64,000 nt of DNA from Aureitalea marina (GTDB taxonomy: Bacteria > Bacteroidota > Bacteroidia > Flavobacteriales > Flavobacteriaceae). Below are positions 1 through 9,175 of this stretch, piece by piece (the first letter of the stretch is position 1; every line of letters begins with the position of its first letter). The notes beneath the pieces were generated by a model. That model made no database searches, was not told the origin of the DNA, and saw only the letters and a list, made by a program, of their open reading frames with translations. The stretch covers positions 310,001 through 374,000 of the forward strand of contig NZ_MQUB01000001.1 in the NCBI RefSeq assembly GCF_002943755.1. Reading direction: 5' to 3'. The position numbers were made by a program, and so were the translations under genes.

Positions 1-900
1 AATGAAATCCTTACCTCCGGTTTCCCCTACGATACGAGGATAAGTCTTGTAGGTGTGGATCTGAGTTCCGATCTTTTTCCAGAGGTCCTTAAATACGTTG
101 GTGGAACCAGTGAAATGCAGCCCACTAAAATCAGGACTGGCTAGCACTGTTTCTGTGATCATCACCGGATCTCCCATTACCATATTGATGACCCCGGCGG
201 GAACGCCTGCTTCACGGAAAACATCCATGATCACTTTGGCAGAATAGACCTGGCTATCCGATGGCTTCCAGACAACTACATTTCCCATTAGGGCTGCACT
301 GGCGGGTAGATTCCCGGAAATCGCCGTGAAATTAAACGGAGTGATGGCGTAGATAAAACCTTCTAATGGACGGTATTCCAGTCTGTTCCATGCACCCGAG
401 GTAGACTCTGGCTGCTCGGCATAGATCTCCGTCATGAATTGTACATTGAATCTAAGGAAATCGATCAATTCGCAGGCAGCGTCGATCTCGGCCTGGTGCA
501 CAGTTTTGGATTGAGCCAACATAGTGGCCGCGTTGATCTTAGCGCGGTAAGGTCCAGCGATCAATTCAGCAGCGCGGAGGAAGATGCCAGCTCGCTGTTC
601 CCAAGGCATTTTTGACCATTTCTTTCGAGCTTCCAGGGCCGTATCGATCGCTTCCTGCACCAGTGACTGGTCGGCTTTGTGATAAACACCCAGACTGTGC
701 TGGTGGTCGTGTGGAGGAGCCATGTTACCGGTATCTCCCGTTTCCACCTCTTTTCCATTGATGAACATAGGCACATCGATCCGGCTATGATACATTTTTT
801 TATAGGTAGCCAGAACTTCTTCGCGTTCTGCACTACCAGGGGCATAGCCCATGACCGGTTCGTTTACGGCAACCGGAACTTCATAAAATCCTTTTCCCAT
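1..900 (-). CDS. pruA: L-glutamate gamma-semialdehyde dehydrogenase (delta-1-pyrroline-5-carboxylate dehydrogenase), 3' part missing
   Basis: Translating the minus strand from the ATG ending at base 900 gives an open frame to the window edge beginning MGKGFYEVPVAVNEPV. It contains the aldehyde dehydrogenase stretches ITPFNFTAI (Rossmann entry), KPSDSQVYSAK (cofactor lysine region), HFTGSTNVFK and, at the edge, VGETGGKDF, which holds the general-base glutamate. This pattern is typical of the P5C dehydrogenase branch, which oxidises glutamate semialdehyde to glutamate with NAD in proline catabolism. About 300 of the usual ~540 residues are present; the catalytic cysteine lies beyond the edge. 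A good -7 box (TACCTTTG) lies 34 bases upstream, so the gene probably starts its own transcript. Family assignment is firm; truncation is only due to the window limit. Confidence 0.93.
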   Translation of the reverse strand, partial: MGKGFYEVPVAVNEPVMGYAPGSAEREEVLATYKKMYHSRIDVPMFINGKEVETGDTGNMAPPHDHQHSLGVYHKADQSLVQEAIDTALEARKKWSKMPWEQRAGIFLRAAELIAGPYRAKINAATMLAQSKTVHQAEIDAACELIDFLRFNVQFMTEIYAEQPESTSGAWNRLEYRPLEGFIYAITPFNFTAISGNLPASAALMGNVVVWKPSDSQVYSAKVIMDVFREAGVPAGVINMVMGDPVMITETVLASPDFSGLHFTGSTNVFKDLWKKIGTQIHTYKTYPRIVGETGGKDFI

Positions 901-934
901 TTCAGTAAAAATTATCCTTGGGTTAAACTGCGCA

Positions 935-942
935 CAAAGGTA
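935..942 (-). promoter_or_regulatory. Predicted -7 element of the pruA promoter
   Basis: The minus strand reads TACCTTTG here, an exact match to the Bacteroidota -7 consensus TAnnTTTG, 34 bases before the pruA ATG. I see no clear -33 TTG at the usual distance. Confidence 0.55.
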
Positions 943-1105
943 CGATTTTAAGGTCGAATTCTCAGGCTGTCCGAAGCTTGAATTTGGTATGATCTGACCT
1001 TGGTATTACAATCCAAAAAGTGACTCATTTCTGGTCGAATCTGTAAGTTTCCCGCTCATTTTGCTACTTTTAACTAGTTATCCCCAACAAACGGGTTTGC
1101 AATCT

Positions 1106-2128
1106 ATGAGTAAGACCACCGAAATAATTGTACTGGCCTATCCGGACACCTTTGTGACCATGAGTGACGAATGGATCTGCAAGGTCCTGCCCCTAGTTGG
1201 ACTTGGGACTCGTCATTATATCAAAGCAGGTCATGCAGCCATGCTGCTGGTTGATCCTTCAAGGGAACTACACTATTTTGACTTTGGTCGTTATATCACG
1301 CCCAAGGGATATGGCCGTGTGAGAAGTAAGGAAACAGATGCCGAATTAAAGATCCCGATCCTTGCTAGTTATGATGCCCACGGAGAGATCACTAATTTGG
1401 ACGACATTCTCCTGTGGCTGGATAAACATCCGGACCGCACCCATGGTGAAGGACGATTACTGGCCTCGGTCTGCAAAGCGGTAGACCACCAAAAAGCCTG
1501 TGATTATATCTTGGGCTTACAAAAAAGAGGAAGTATTCCTTATGGTGCTTTCCACAAGAATGGAAGCAATTGTTCTCGTTTTGTGGCCGATACCCTTTTA
1601 GCTTCGACCTCTAGCGGTCGGATCAGGAGAAGGCTTCAATGGAACAAACTTTTTACTCCCAGTACAGTGGGTAATGTTGAGATCGCCTCAAGCCAGAGAG
1701 AAATGTACCTGGTGGAGAATGGAGAAGTGAGCAGCTACAACGGGTCCGCATTTAGGGAAAACCTCAAAAATTACTTTGATAAGAGGCCAAAAGGCGAGAA
1801 TAATGAACGTTCTCTGGCAGAATGTGCCATCCCCTTGCAAGCACAGTTTCTGGATGGAATTGGGAGTCAGGCTTGGTTTTACATCGATCCGGACCCCCTG
1901 GGTGATGACCTCTTCCGGATCATGCGGTATTCATCTTCCGGACAACTGGATTATGACGGGGTTTTTAAGTCCTCAGAATTCGATCTCAGCCGTCCATATC
2001 GCTTTACTTACGATTCGCATTGCGGATTCTGCCATATCTGGCAAGGACAAAAAAAGATACGAATGGAAGGCAAAGGGAGTTACGGCCAATTCAATTCATG
2101 GCAAAGCCAGCGTGCAGTTGGAATGTAG
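1106..2128 (+). CDS. Conserved hypothetical protein, DUF6695-like; possible permuted papain-fold enzyme
   Basis: A 340-residue cytoplasmic-looking protein starting MSKTTEIIVLAYPDTF. An in-frame TTG at 1061 is possible but the ATG at 1106 gives a more natural N terminus. I recall similar Flavobacteriia proteins labelled DUF6695, but I cannot search to confirm. Two spots resemble the permuted NlpC/P60 or YiiX-type fold: an early histidine in KAGHAAMLLVD (about residue 45) and a later cysteine in NGSNCSRFVAD (about residue 155). In that fold His precedes Cys. There is no signal peptide. The 3' end overlaps the convergent apaG gene by 38 bases. The enzymatic role is inference; the reading frame is solid. 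Confidence 0.7.
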   Translation: MSKTTEIIVLAYPDTFVTMSDEWICKVLPLVGLGTRHYIKAGHAAMLLVDPSRELHYFDFGRYITPKGYGRVRSKETDAELKIPILASYDAHGEITNLDDILLWLDKHPDRTHGEGRLLASVCKAVDHQKACDYILGLQKRGSIPYGAFHKNGSNCSRFVADTLLASTSSGRIRRRLQWNKLFTPSTVGNVEIASSQREMYLVENGEVSSYNGSAFRENLKNYFDKRPKGENNERSLAECAIPLQAQFLDGIGSQAWFYIDPDPLGDDLFRIMRYSSSGQLDYDGVFKSSEFDLSRPYRFTYDSHCGFCHIWQGQKKIRMEGKGSYGQFNSWQSQRAVGM

Positions 2129-2477
2129 GGATTCCTACTTTCATTTCTTCGTTTTCCGGAAGATCCCTCATCCGGTAATGTCCCTTCATAGAACCAACAG
2201 GTGCCAGTAATACACATCCACTACTGTAGGTATGAGATTGACCTGGGTTCAGTAACGGTTGTTCGCCGATCACACCTTCCCCGATCACGATCTCTGTATC
2301 GTTCAAGGCATCGTGGATCTTCCAGAATCTTGAAAATAACTTGACCGATCGCTTGCGTTGGTTGTGAATACGTATGGTATAACTGAAGGAATAATGCAAC
2401 TGGTATCCCCGTTGAAAACAACCTTCGTAGGCTGTTTCCACCGAAACCTTAATCCCATCTGTGACTTGTTGTACCAT
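2091..2477 (-). CDS. apaG: ApaG domain protein
   Basis: The 128-residue product has the full length of ApaG, a small single-domain beta-sandwich protein. Recognisable segments are YSYTIRIHN-like FSYTIRIHNQ near residue 31, the strand SRFWKIHDA, and the motif GEGVIGEQPLLNPGQSHTYS followed by GSMKGHYRMRD, the ApaG signature loop (GVVGxQPxLxPGxxFxYxS...GxMxGxY). ApaG has been linked to Co2+/Mg2+ handling in enterobacteria, but its biochemical role is unsettled. Its stop lies within the end of the convergent gene at 1106-2128. It begins one base downstream of the DUF3667 gene stop on the same strand, so the two are probably co-transcribed. Confidence 0.93.
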   Translation of the reverse strand: MVQQVTDGIKVSVETAYEGCFQRGYQLHYSFSYTIRIHNQRKRSVKLFSRFWKIHDALNDTEIVIGEGVIGEQPLLNPGQSHTYSSGCVLLAPVGSMKGHYRMRDLPENEEMKVGIPTFQLHAGFAMN

Positions 2478-2478
2478 T

Positions 2479-3684
2479 TTAATACAGTGCAGCTGTTATC
2501 GCAAAGAAGATCAGGGCGGCTATAGTTGCGCTAACAAAGAAGACCCAGTTTAAAAATACAAATTTTATCAAAGTGATCAGCCGGTTTTGCTTGTAAAAGT
2601 TCCGCATGGCTTTATAGAAATAGAAGGGGCCAATCAGACCGAAGAGCACACTGGAAAAAATATCATAACCGATCAGGGTATCCGGTAATATGCTGATCAG
2701 CATGGCCAGGAAAATAAAGCTGAATATATGGAAGATAAAGACCAAATGGGCCATGTAGGTATGTTTCTTCTTGGAGTAGATCAACCAGAAGAAGAGGGCG
2801 TAGATGGGTGCAAAGAAAAAGACAAAGAAAGGTGTCTTTTCCAATAAGTATTGTGCGAACTCGCCTGGTTTTTCTTCTATCCTTTCCAGGGCCTGGTTCT
2901 TGTCATAGGCCCATCGGTGATAGCGCGTGTTATCGTGTTTCAGGCTATCCAGGGCGACCGTAGAATTCACAATTCCTGTGGCCTGATAGAAATTGCGATA
3001 CAGCCAGAACCGTTTGAAATTGCGTTCGAAGAACCCGAGGGAATCCAGTGATTGTTCAGAATAGTAGGTGTAGCTATCTACAGAATCCTTACCGATGGTG
3101 AAGGGATTAATGTTGATGTCCTTACCGTTGAGATTGGTGTTGACGGGAATGTTATTGGCCCGCAATATGGAATCCACATCGGCCACTTGGGTGCGGAGCA
3201 CAGAATCCAATTTGACAGAATCCTGAACATCTTTTGCAGCCAACTCAAAGTTACCGTCTTCGGTAGGTGTAATGGTTATTCCTTGAAAATTTGGATCCGC
3301 CTGGTCATTAAAAAGTTGATTTTCTCCCGTGATCAGGGTGATCAGGCTCTGCACCAGGAAATAGATTATGGATACACTTAGAAAAAATCGAAATGGGTTT
3401 GCGTATTTAAGCCTCGATCCATCCACGTAATTTCTGCTGATGGTTCCTGGCTTCAGTAAAAGGTCCTTGAGCGTATACCTGAATCGGGAATCGTAGGTGA
3501 TGATACTGCCTATAAATTCACCGAAGAAATCACTCAGTGTCAGTGGCTTGGTGGTGTTCATCTGAGAACAATATGAACAGTAGCGATCCGTCAGGTCCAG
3601 AGGGTGACCACAATTCAGGCATTCGGCTCCTCGGAACTTCTCAGCTTTCCGACTATTCTTTATGACGGATTTGTTCTCGCTCAC
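2479..3684 (-). CDS. DUF3667 domain membrane protein with N-terminal zinc ribbon
   Basis: A 401-residue protein with a CxxC...CxxC pair near residues 22-39 (CLNCG and CSYCSQ), a small zinc ribbon, followed by the DUF3667-like stretch FFGEFIGSIITYDSRFRYT. The latter continues into a transmembrane segment ending SIIYFLVQSLI. A long soluble insert (about residues 120-280) is followed by four hydrophobic helices up to the C terminus. The architecture is common in Bacteroidota and has no established function. It sits directly upstream of apaG on the minus strand with almost no gap. Topology is inferred by eye from hydrophobic runs. Confidence 0.82.
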   Translation of the reverse strand: MSENKSVIKNSRKAEKFRGAECLNCGHPLDLTDRYCSYCSQMNTTKPLTLSDFFGEFIGSIITYDSRFRYTLKDLLLKPGTISRNYVDGSRLKYANPFRFFLSVSIIYFLVQSLITLITGENQLFNDQADPNFQGITITPTEDGNFELAAKDVQDSVKLDSVLRTQVADVDSILRANNIPVNTNLNGKDININPFTIGKDSVDSYTYYSEQSLDSLGFFERNFKRFWLYRNFYQATGIVNSTVALDSLKHDNTRYHRWAYDKNQALERIEEKPGEFAQYLLEKTPFFVFFFAPIYALFFWLIYSKKKHTYMAHLVFIFHIFSFIFLAMLISILPDTLIGYDIFSSVLFGLIGPFYFYKAMRNFYKQNRLITLIKFVFLNWVFFVSATIAALIFFAITAALY

Positions 3685-3737
3685 TCCATAAAGATAGAAG
3701 AAACGGTCAAACTAAACGCGTTTCGGCTGCGCGGTGA

Positions 3738-4991
3738 CTAATTGTTATTGATAGTGGTTGAGTTGGCCTGACCCCAGCCAATAATGCGATCATATCGGGC
3801 TCCCAGATCGCGAAAATAAACCAGTACGGTATATTGGTTCTCGGTTTGCCAGTAATTTCCGCTAACACCACCGGGGTCGATGCTACCATCTGGGTTTAGG
3901 AGAACATATTTGTAGTTGTAGAACCCTTGTTTCATCAACACACTTGTTTTATAAGATCCACTTTCAGAGTCGTATCTCAGGCGGTTTTCTTCGCTCAGGT
4001 TCCAATTGTTGAAATTTCCATAGAGATAGATCTCCTTACCATCCAGGTCGTCATAATACTGCAAGGCAAAATGAACCCAAACATATTCGGCTTCCAGATT
4101 TTGATTCCGCTGAGAATTGATGTTATTGATCACAAAGTTTCCATTGATGTCCGGGTTGTAAGTATAAACCTGTTCTTTCCGAGGCACATCCGTAAAGAGA
4201 TAGTGTTCGTACAATTCGTTCCTGTCAACCCTTCTTACTCCATTGCTGGCTGCCCGTACGTCCTTATTGTCAAAGGAGTTGAATTCGTTTCCACCCTTAA
4301 AGGTCGCCTCCTTGTCGTAACGGTAGACCAGTTCATTTCCCAAAGTGTATTGAGGTATAAGATTGGTTATGGCCGTATTGTGATCGCTGTTTTGCAGAAC
4401 CAGTGTTTTAACGGTCTGTTTGGGATTAACCAGCAAAAGCGTTGGCGAGTTGATGGTAAACTGGACAACCTGGCTAGTTTCTATTCGGTTTAGGTCCCTG
4501 GCCCTTTTGATACCGACTTGGACACCAGCTAACTGCTCCACGATCATAAATTTTCTGGAGAAGATCAGTTCTCGGTCGTAGTTGTAGATGTGAATCATAT
4601 AATTTCCACTCTTGGTCAGTCTTCGCGTTTCCCGGTTGGGAATGGTCAGCATATAGTGTGAGAACATCTGCAAGGTGAGCAAAGAATTCTCATAGGTCTC
4701 TATCCGAACGTCGTCAAATCCTTCCAGGTATTCATTCTTGGAAAGATCACTAGCCGTCCAGTCGAAGTCGTGATGGGTGATGGTATAATAATAGTCGGAT
4801 TCGTCCCCAATTATATCGTCAAATGTCAAACGGATACTTTCACCCAATCGAATGATCGGCAATTGCGCCTGTTCCGTATTCCCGTTAAACTGTATTGTCT
4901 TAATGTAATCGGGTTCGGCTTGTTCAATGGCCTGCCCCCAAGACAGGGAGTAGATCAGGCTAAAGCCACATAGTAGAAGGAGTTTTCGCAC
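3738..4991 (-). CDS. Type IX secretion system plug protein (DUF5103 family)
   Basis: The product of about 417 residues has a signal peptide (KLLLLCGFSLIYSLSWGQA) and then the conserved N-terminal domain with EPDYIKTIQFNGN, IIRLGESIRLTFDDI and YYTITHHDFDW, typical of the family once called DUF5103. A member of this family was identified as the Plug that seals the SprA translocon of the T9SS in Flavobacterium johnsoniae. The C-terminal half has a second beta domain (YLYGNFNNWNL, YNYKYVLLNPDG). I chose the GTG at 4991 over an in-frame TTG at 5024 because a -7 box lies at 5012-5019, downstream of the TTG. It fits the T9SS cargo encoded further along the window. Confidence 0.85.
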   Translation of the reverse strand: MRKLLLLCGFSLIYSLSWGQAIEQAEPDYIKTIQFNGNTEQAQLPIIRLGESIRLTFDDIIGDESDYYYTITHHDFDWTASDLSKNEYLEGFDDVRIETYENSLLTLQMFSHYMLTIPNRETRRLTKSGNYMIHIYNYDRELIFSRKFMIVEQLAGVQVGIKRARDLNRIETSQVVQFTINSPTLLLVNPKQTVKTLVLQNSDHNTAITNLIPQYTLGNELVYRYDKEATFKGGNEFNSFDNKDVRAASNGVRRVDRNELYEHYLFTDVPRKEQVYTYNPDINGNFVINNINSQRNQNLEAEYVWVHFALQYYDDLDGKEIYLYGNFNNWNLSEENRLRYDSESGSYKTSVLMKQGFYNYKYVLLNPDGSIDPGGVSGNYWQTENQYTVLVYFRDLGARYDRIIGWGQANSTTINNN

Positions 4992-5011
4992 CTTGATAGT
5001 TCTTTGAAAGC

Positions 5012-5019
5012 CAAAGATA
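5012..5019 (-). promoter_or_regulatory. Predicted -7 element for the T9SS plug gene
   Basis: The minus strand reads TATCTTTG, matching TAnnTTTG. It lies 20 bases before the GTG at 4991 but after the alternative TTG at 5024, so it decides the start. A TTG about 15 bases upstream could be a poorly spaced -33 element. Confidence 0.5.
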
Positions 5020-5114
5020 ATCAAATTTCGTACCCAAGGTGGCAGCCCCGTTATCGCTACGATCGTTAAACAAAAATAATTTTCGATTCGTTAGGGGAAG
5101 CCCTATTTAATACT

Positions 5115-5122
5115 TAAATTTG
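5115..5122 (+). promoter_or_regulatory. Predicted -7 element of the nqr operon promoter
   Basis: TAAATTTG matches TAnnTTTG and is followed by GCAG, a frequent Bacteroidota context. It lies about 61 bases before the nqrA ATG. No convincing -33 TTG is seen. Confidence 0.5.
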
Positions 5123-5183
5123 CAGCCGCCTTTAGCACCGTTTTAAGGCTAGCTAAGGAACCGACATAAATGACACAGTAAAT

Positions 5184-6536
5184 ATGTCTCGAGATTTTAA
5201 GATTAAAAAGGGACTGGACATTCGGCTAATAGGTGAAGCCGAGAAGGTCACAGCCAATGCTCCAAGGTCACGCACCTTTGCCATCCGGCCGAAAGATTTC
5301 CACCTCATTACTCCAAAAATGTTGATAAAAGAAGGTGAACGCGTTCAAGCGGGTCAGCCGGTCTTTTACGCCAAGGCACGTCCGGAAATTCAGTTTGTAT
5401 CTCCGGTCAGTGGAAAATTGAGCCAGATCGAAAGAGGAGCTAAACGTGTGATCACCAGAATCCTGATCGAAGCAGATTCACAGGATGAATACAAAGATTA
5501 CGGTAGTATGAATGTCAGTACCGCAGATGCCCAGGCGATCAAAGATCGTTTGCTGGAATCTGGTTGCTGGCCATTCATCATTCAACGTCCTTATGATGTG
5601 ATAGCCAGTCCGGATAGTGAGCCGCGGGATATTTTTGTCTCGGGTTTTTCTACGGCACCAATGGCTGCTGATGTGGATTTTATCCTGGCAGACAAGAAGA
5701 AAGAACTTCAGGCCGCTTTGACGGCTTTGAGCAGATTGACTAAAGGGAAGGTTCATGTGTCTGTCCAAAAGGGTGGGCAGTCCGTATTTGCGGGTATGAC
5801 CGACATCGAGCTTCACGGCTTTAGCGGTCCTCACCCAGCTGGTAATGTTGGGACCCAGATAGCTAAGATCGCCCCGATCAATAAGGGGGAAACAGTTTGG
5901 ACACTGGCTGCGGCAGATCTGGCTATTATCGGAGAATTGCTGCTAACCGGAAAGTACACGGCCGAGCGGACAGTTGCATTAGCGGGATCCTGTGTAAATA
6001 CCCCGAAATATTACAAGACCATCCAAGGAGCTGAGGTGTCAACCTTTGTTTACGACTCCGGTCTGAACAATGAGCATGCCCGCGTGATCAGTGGGAATGT
6101 GCTCACTGGGACCCAGATCAAGCACGATGGGCATTTAGGGTTTTATGATACCACGGTAAGTATAATCCCAGAGGGAGACGACTATGATTTCTTCGGTTGG
6201 AACAAACCTGTTTTCAACAAGATCTCCTCCTCCAGGGCTTTGACCTTCTCTTGGATGTTCCCCAATAAAAAATATGACCTCGATACCAATACCAACGGAG
6301 AGCACAGGGCATTTGTCGTTACCGGGAGTTATGAAGAAGTATTCCCGCTGGACATCTATCCCATGCAACTGCTGAAAGCTTGTATGGTGAATGATCTGGA
6401 CGCTATGGAGGCCATGGGCATGTACGAGGTAGCCCCGGAAGATTTTTCGTTGACAGAATTTATTTGTGTATCCAAACAACCCCATCAGCAGATCATTCGC
6501 GATGGGTTGGATTTAATGTATAAGGAAATAGGATAA
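5184..6536 (+). CDS. nqrA: Na+-translocating NADH:quinone reductase subunit A
   Basis: First gene of the nqr operon, 450 residues as usual for NqrA. It begins with KIKKGLDIRLIGEAE, the conserved N terminus (K-G-L-x-I-x-x-x-G), and has PKDFHLITPKMLIKEGERVQ and the barrel-sandwich loop FVSPVSGKLSQIERGAKR. Later come HPAGNVGTQIAKIAPINKG and LAGSCVNTPKYYKT. NqrA is the large cytoplasmic subunit next to NqrB that contributes to quinone binding; it carries no covalent flavin. The stop is followed within 3 bases by nqrB. The upstream region holds a -7 box at 5115-5122. Assignment is secure. Confidence 0.97.
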   Translation: MSRDFKIKKGLDIRLIGEAEKVTANAPRSRTFAIRPKDFHLITPKMLIKEGERVQAGQPVFYAKARPEIQFVSPVSGKLSQIERGAKRVITRILIEADSQDEYKDYGSMNVSTADAQAIKDRLLESGCWPFIIQRPYDVIASPDSEPRDIFVSGFSTAPMAADVDFILADKKKELQAALTALSRLTKGKVHVSVQKGGQSVFAGMTDIELHGFSGPHPAGNVGTQIAKIAPINKGETVWTLAAADLAIIGELLLTGKYTAERTVALAGSCVNTPKYYKTIQGAEVSTFVYDSGLNNEHARVISGNVLTGTQIKHDGHLGFYDTTVSIIPEGDDYDFFGWNKPVFNKISSSRALTFSWMFPNKKYDLDTNTNGEHRAFVVTGSYEEVFPLDIYPMQLLKACMVNDLDAMEAMGMYEVAPEDFSLTEFICVSKQPHQQIIRDGLDLMYKEIG

Positions 6537-6539
6537 GCT

Positions 6540-7749
6540 ATGGGAATGAAGCAAAATTTACATCGGCTTAAGGAAAAGTATAAAGGCAAGAAAATGGCTC
6601 CGGCCTTTAATGCCTTGCATACCTTTCTATACATGCCTAATGAGACCACGCATGGTGGTACTCATATCAAGGTAGTAGACGACCTGAAGCGGACCATGAA
6701 CATTGTGATCATGGCCCTGGTCCCTTGTTTGATCTTCGGTATGTTCAATGCAGGCTATCAGCATTATGCTGCGGTTGCCGCTGCGGAAGGCACCCCTTGG
6801 ACGCCCTCCTTGTTTGAGAATTTCCTGACCTGGGACAATTTCGCAATGGGGCTTGGACAGTCCTCCCACTGGTTATTGTATCCTATGGTGTTGGATTGGC
6901 AGTAGAGTTTGTATTCGCGGTCATCAAAGGTCATGAAGTAGAAGAAGGATATCTGGTTACTGGAATGCTTGTTCCGCTGATCGTGCCGATAGACATTCCA
7001 CTATGGATGCTGGCTATCGCGGTCATCTTTGGTGTTGTAATTGGTAAAGAAGTATTTGGGGTACCGGGATGAACATCCTGAACCCTGCACTTACCATCCG
7101 TGCTTTCTTGTTCTTCGCATATCCGACCTGGATGAGTGGAGACAAGGTGTGGGTCCACCAGGCTGTAGACAGAGCTGGTACTGCGGATGCTATTTCAGGA
7201 GAGACTATTCTGGGTAGCTATGCCCAGAATCAAGATGTGGCTTACAGCTTACAGGATATGTTCTACGGTTTCATTCCTGGATCGGTTGGTGAGACTTCAA
7301 AACTGCTCATCATCATCGGGGCCTTGATCTTGATCTACACCAAGATCGGAAGTTGGAGAATTATTGTGTCCACACTAATTGGGGCCCTAACCATGGGATT
7401 GATCTTCAATGGAGTGGTAGATGCCGGATGGATAACGGACTCCTCCAAGTTCTTCGGATTGATGAGCGTTCCGTTCTGGCAACATCTGGTTATAGGAAGT
7501 ATACTTTTCGGTGCCGTCTACATGGCCACCGATCCTGTTACCGCCTCTCAGACCAACAAAGGAAAATGGATCTACGGTTTCCTGATCGGGTTTATTTCTA
7601 TCATGATCCGTGTATTCAACCCGGCATACCCAGAAGGGGTATTCCTGGCTATCTTGCTTATGAATGTGTTTGCTCCGACTATCGATCACTACGTGATTCA
7701 GGGGAATATCAAGCGCAGAGCTAAACGTTTAAAAGTTAAAACAGCTTAG
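6540..7749 (+). CDS. nqrB: Na+-translocating NADH:quinone reductase subunit B, interrupted by two -1 frameshifts
   Basis: Three reading frames in sequence encode one NqrB. The first (6540 to about 6860) starts MGMKQNLHRLKEKYKGKK and reaches NFAMGLG. The frame then shifts near 6859-6861, where one added G restores GLGQVLPLVIVSYGVGLAV. It continues to GVVIGKEVFG and shifts again in GGGG at 7058-7061, where a fifth G restores FGGTGMNILNPAL. The third frame runs to 7749 with MATDPVTASQT, the region of the covalent FMN threonine attached by ApbE, and YGFLIGFISIMIRVFNPAYPEG. NqrB is the main membrane subunit for Na+ translocation. Both breaks look like lost bases in G runs, so the gene is probably intact in the organism. 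Restored length is about 404 residues. Confidence 0.93.
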
Positions 7750-7752
7750 ACT

Positions 7753-8502
7753 ATGGCGATCAACACTGAAAAGAACAGCTATACGATCTTATTTGCCGTG
7801 ATCATGGTGGTCGTGGTTGGATCTCTTTTGGCCAGTTTTGCATCGGGTCTAAAGCCCATGATCAAGGCCAACGAACGCTTTGAAAAGCAACAGAACATCC
7901 TTTATGCCATGGGTGTTAACAACAATACTGGAGCCAATGACGTCGAGTTTATAACGACTGATGTAGTCGAGGCTGAATTTGGCAAGTACATCACCAGTCA
8001 GATCGTTATTCAGGGTGACGATGTTACCGAGGATGATCAGGCATACCTGATCGACATAAAAAAAGAAGAGTCTCTGGCAAAGGATCCGGAATACTCGAGA
8101 CGTTTACCCTTGTTCAAAGGGGAGAAAGACGGTACAGAGGTTTACGTGATTCCGGTAAGAGGAAAAGGTCTTTGGGATGCGATCTGGGGCTTTGTAGCTG
8201 TAGACAGCGAAATGACCGTTCAGGGAGTTTACTTTGACCACAAAGGGGAAACTCCAGGTCTGGGTGCCGAGATCAAACAACGCTATTTTATGGACGACTT
8301 TGCGGGTGAGTCCTTCCTGCAGGACGGAAGCTTCAGTACAATAAAAGTCGCCAAGGGAAATAACGATCCCAAGAACGAACGCAAAGGGGACGGACAGGTC
8401 GATGCCCTGGCCGGAGCTACCATTACTGGTGATGGTGTAACAGCCATGCTGCGTAAAGACATCCAGATGTATGTACCATACTTTAAATCCTTAAACCAAT
8501 AG
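7753..8502 (+). CDS. nqrC: Na+-translocating NADH:quinone reductase subunit C
   Basis: A 249-residue protein with one N-terminal membrane helix (YTILFAVIMVVVVGSLLASF) and a periplasmic FMN-binding domain. The flavinylation motif is seen as DALAGATITGDGV near residue 220, where ApbE attaches FMN to the threonine of GAT; the usual serine before GAT is alanine here. LGAEIKQRYF and GLGA-type loops agree with NqrC. The gene starts 3 bases after nqrB and ends 4 bases before nqrD, so the operon is tight. The FMN in NqrC takes part in electron transfer between the Fe centre and NqrB. Confidence 0.96.
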   Translation: MAINTEKNSYTILFAVIMVVVVGSLLASFASGLKPMIKANERFEKQQNILYAMGVNNNTGANDVEFITTDVVEAEFGKYITSQIVIQGDDVTEDDQAYLIDIKKEESLAKDPEYSRRLPLFKGEKDGTEVYVIPVRGKGLWDAIWGFVAVDSEMTVQGVYFDHKGETPGLGAEIKQRYFMDDFAGESFLQDGSFSTIKVAKGNNDPKNERKGDGQVDALAGATITGDGVTAMLRKDIQMYVPYFKSLNQ

Positions 8503-8506
8503 TGCT

Positions 8507-9154
8507 ATGGGATTGTTATCAAAAAAAGACAGTAAGTTAATTCTTGATCCGCTAGCGGATAACAACCCCATCACCATCCAGGTATTGGGTATTTGTTCTG
8601 CACTTGCGATCACCGCACAACTGAAGCCTTCTATTGTGATGGCCATCTCGGTGATCTTCGTTTTGGGTGTGGGAAACGTTGTTATCTCATTGATGAGAAA
8701 CGTGATCCCGTCCAAGATCAGGATCATCGTTCAGTTAGTCGTAGTCGCCACCTTGGTTATTATCGTGGACCAGGTGCTTAAAGCCTTTGCATACAGTTTG
8801 AGTAAGGAGCTGTCGGTATTTATCGGTCTGATTATTACCAACTGTATCATCATGGGACGCTTTGAAGCATTTGCTTTAGGTAATGGCCCTTGGAAATCAT
8901 TCCTGGATGGAGTGGGCAACGCTCTGGGTTATGGTGTCATCCTGATCATAGTTGGTTTCTTCCGTGAGCTTTTTGGTTCCGGAACCCTATTTGGGATCAA
9001 GGTACTGGGAGATTCAGTCGAAAAGACTGGTCTCTATGCCATCGGATACGAGAATAATGGTTTTATGGTTCTGCCTCCAATGGCCTTGATCGTTGTAGGG
9101 ATCATCATTTGGGTACAGCGCAGCCGAAATAAAGCCCTGATAGAAGAAAATTAA
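8507..9154 (+). CDS. nqrD: Na+-translocating NADH:quinone reductase subunit D
   Basis: A 215-residue polytopic protein starting MGLLSKKDSKLILDPLADNN. It has the conserved NqrD/RnfE features NPITIQVLGICSALAITAQ, IPSKIRIIVQLVVVATLVI and ITNCIIMGRFEAFA. The half-membrane cysteine in TNCII pairs with one in NqrE to hold an intramembrane iron centre in the known complex. Six hydrophobic segments are visible. It lies between nqrC and nqrE with short gaps and the standard order for the operon. Confidence 0.96.
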   Translation: MGLLSKKDSKLILDPLADNNPITIQVLGICSALAITAQLKPSIVMAISVIFVLGVGNVVISLMRNVIPSKIRIIVQLVVVATLVIIVDQVLKAFAYSLSKELSVFIGLIITNCIIMGRFEAFALGNGPWKSFLDGVGNALGYGVILIIVGFFRELFGSGTLFGIKVLGDSVEKTGLYAIGYENNGFMVLPPMALIVVGIIIWVQRSRNKALIEEN

Positions 9155-9175
9155 TAGCCGTCAAACGTATTTGTT

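Noticed and set aside
6540-7749. nqrB as a true pseudogene
   Set aside because: All three pieces keep full conservation on both sides of the breaks, the operon is otherwise intact, and identical kinds of breaks occur in unrelated genes.
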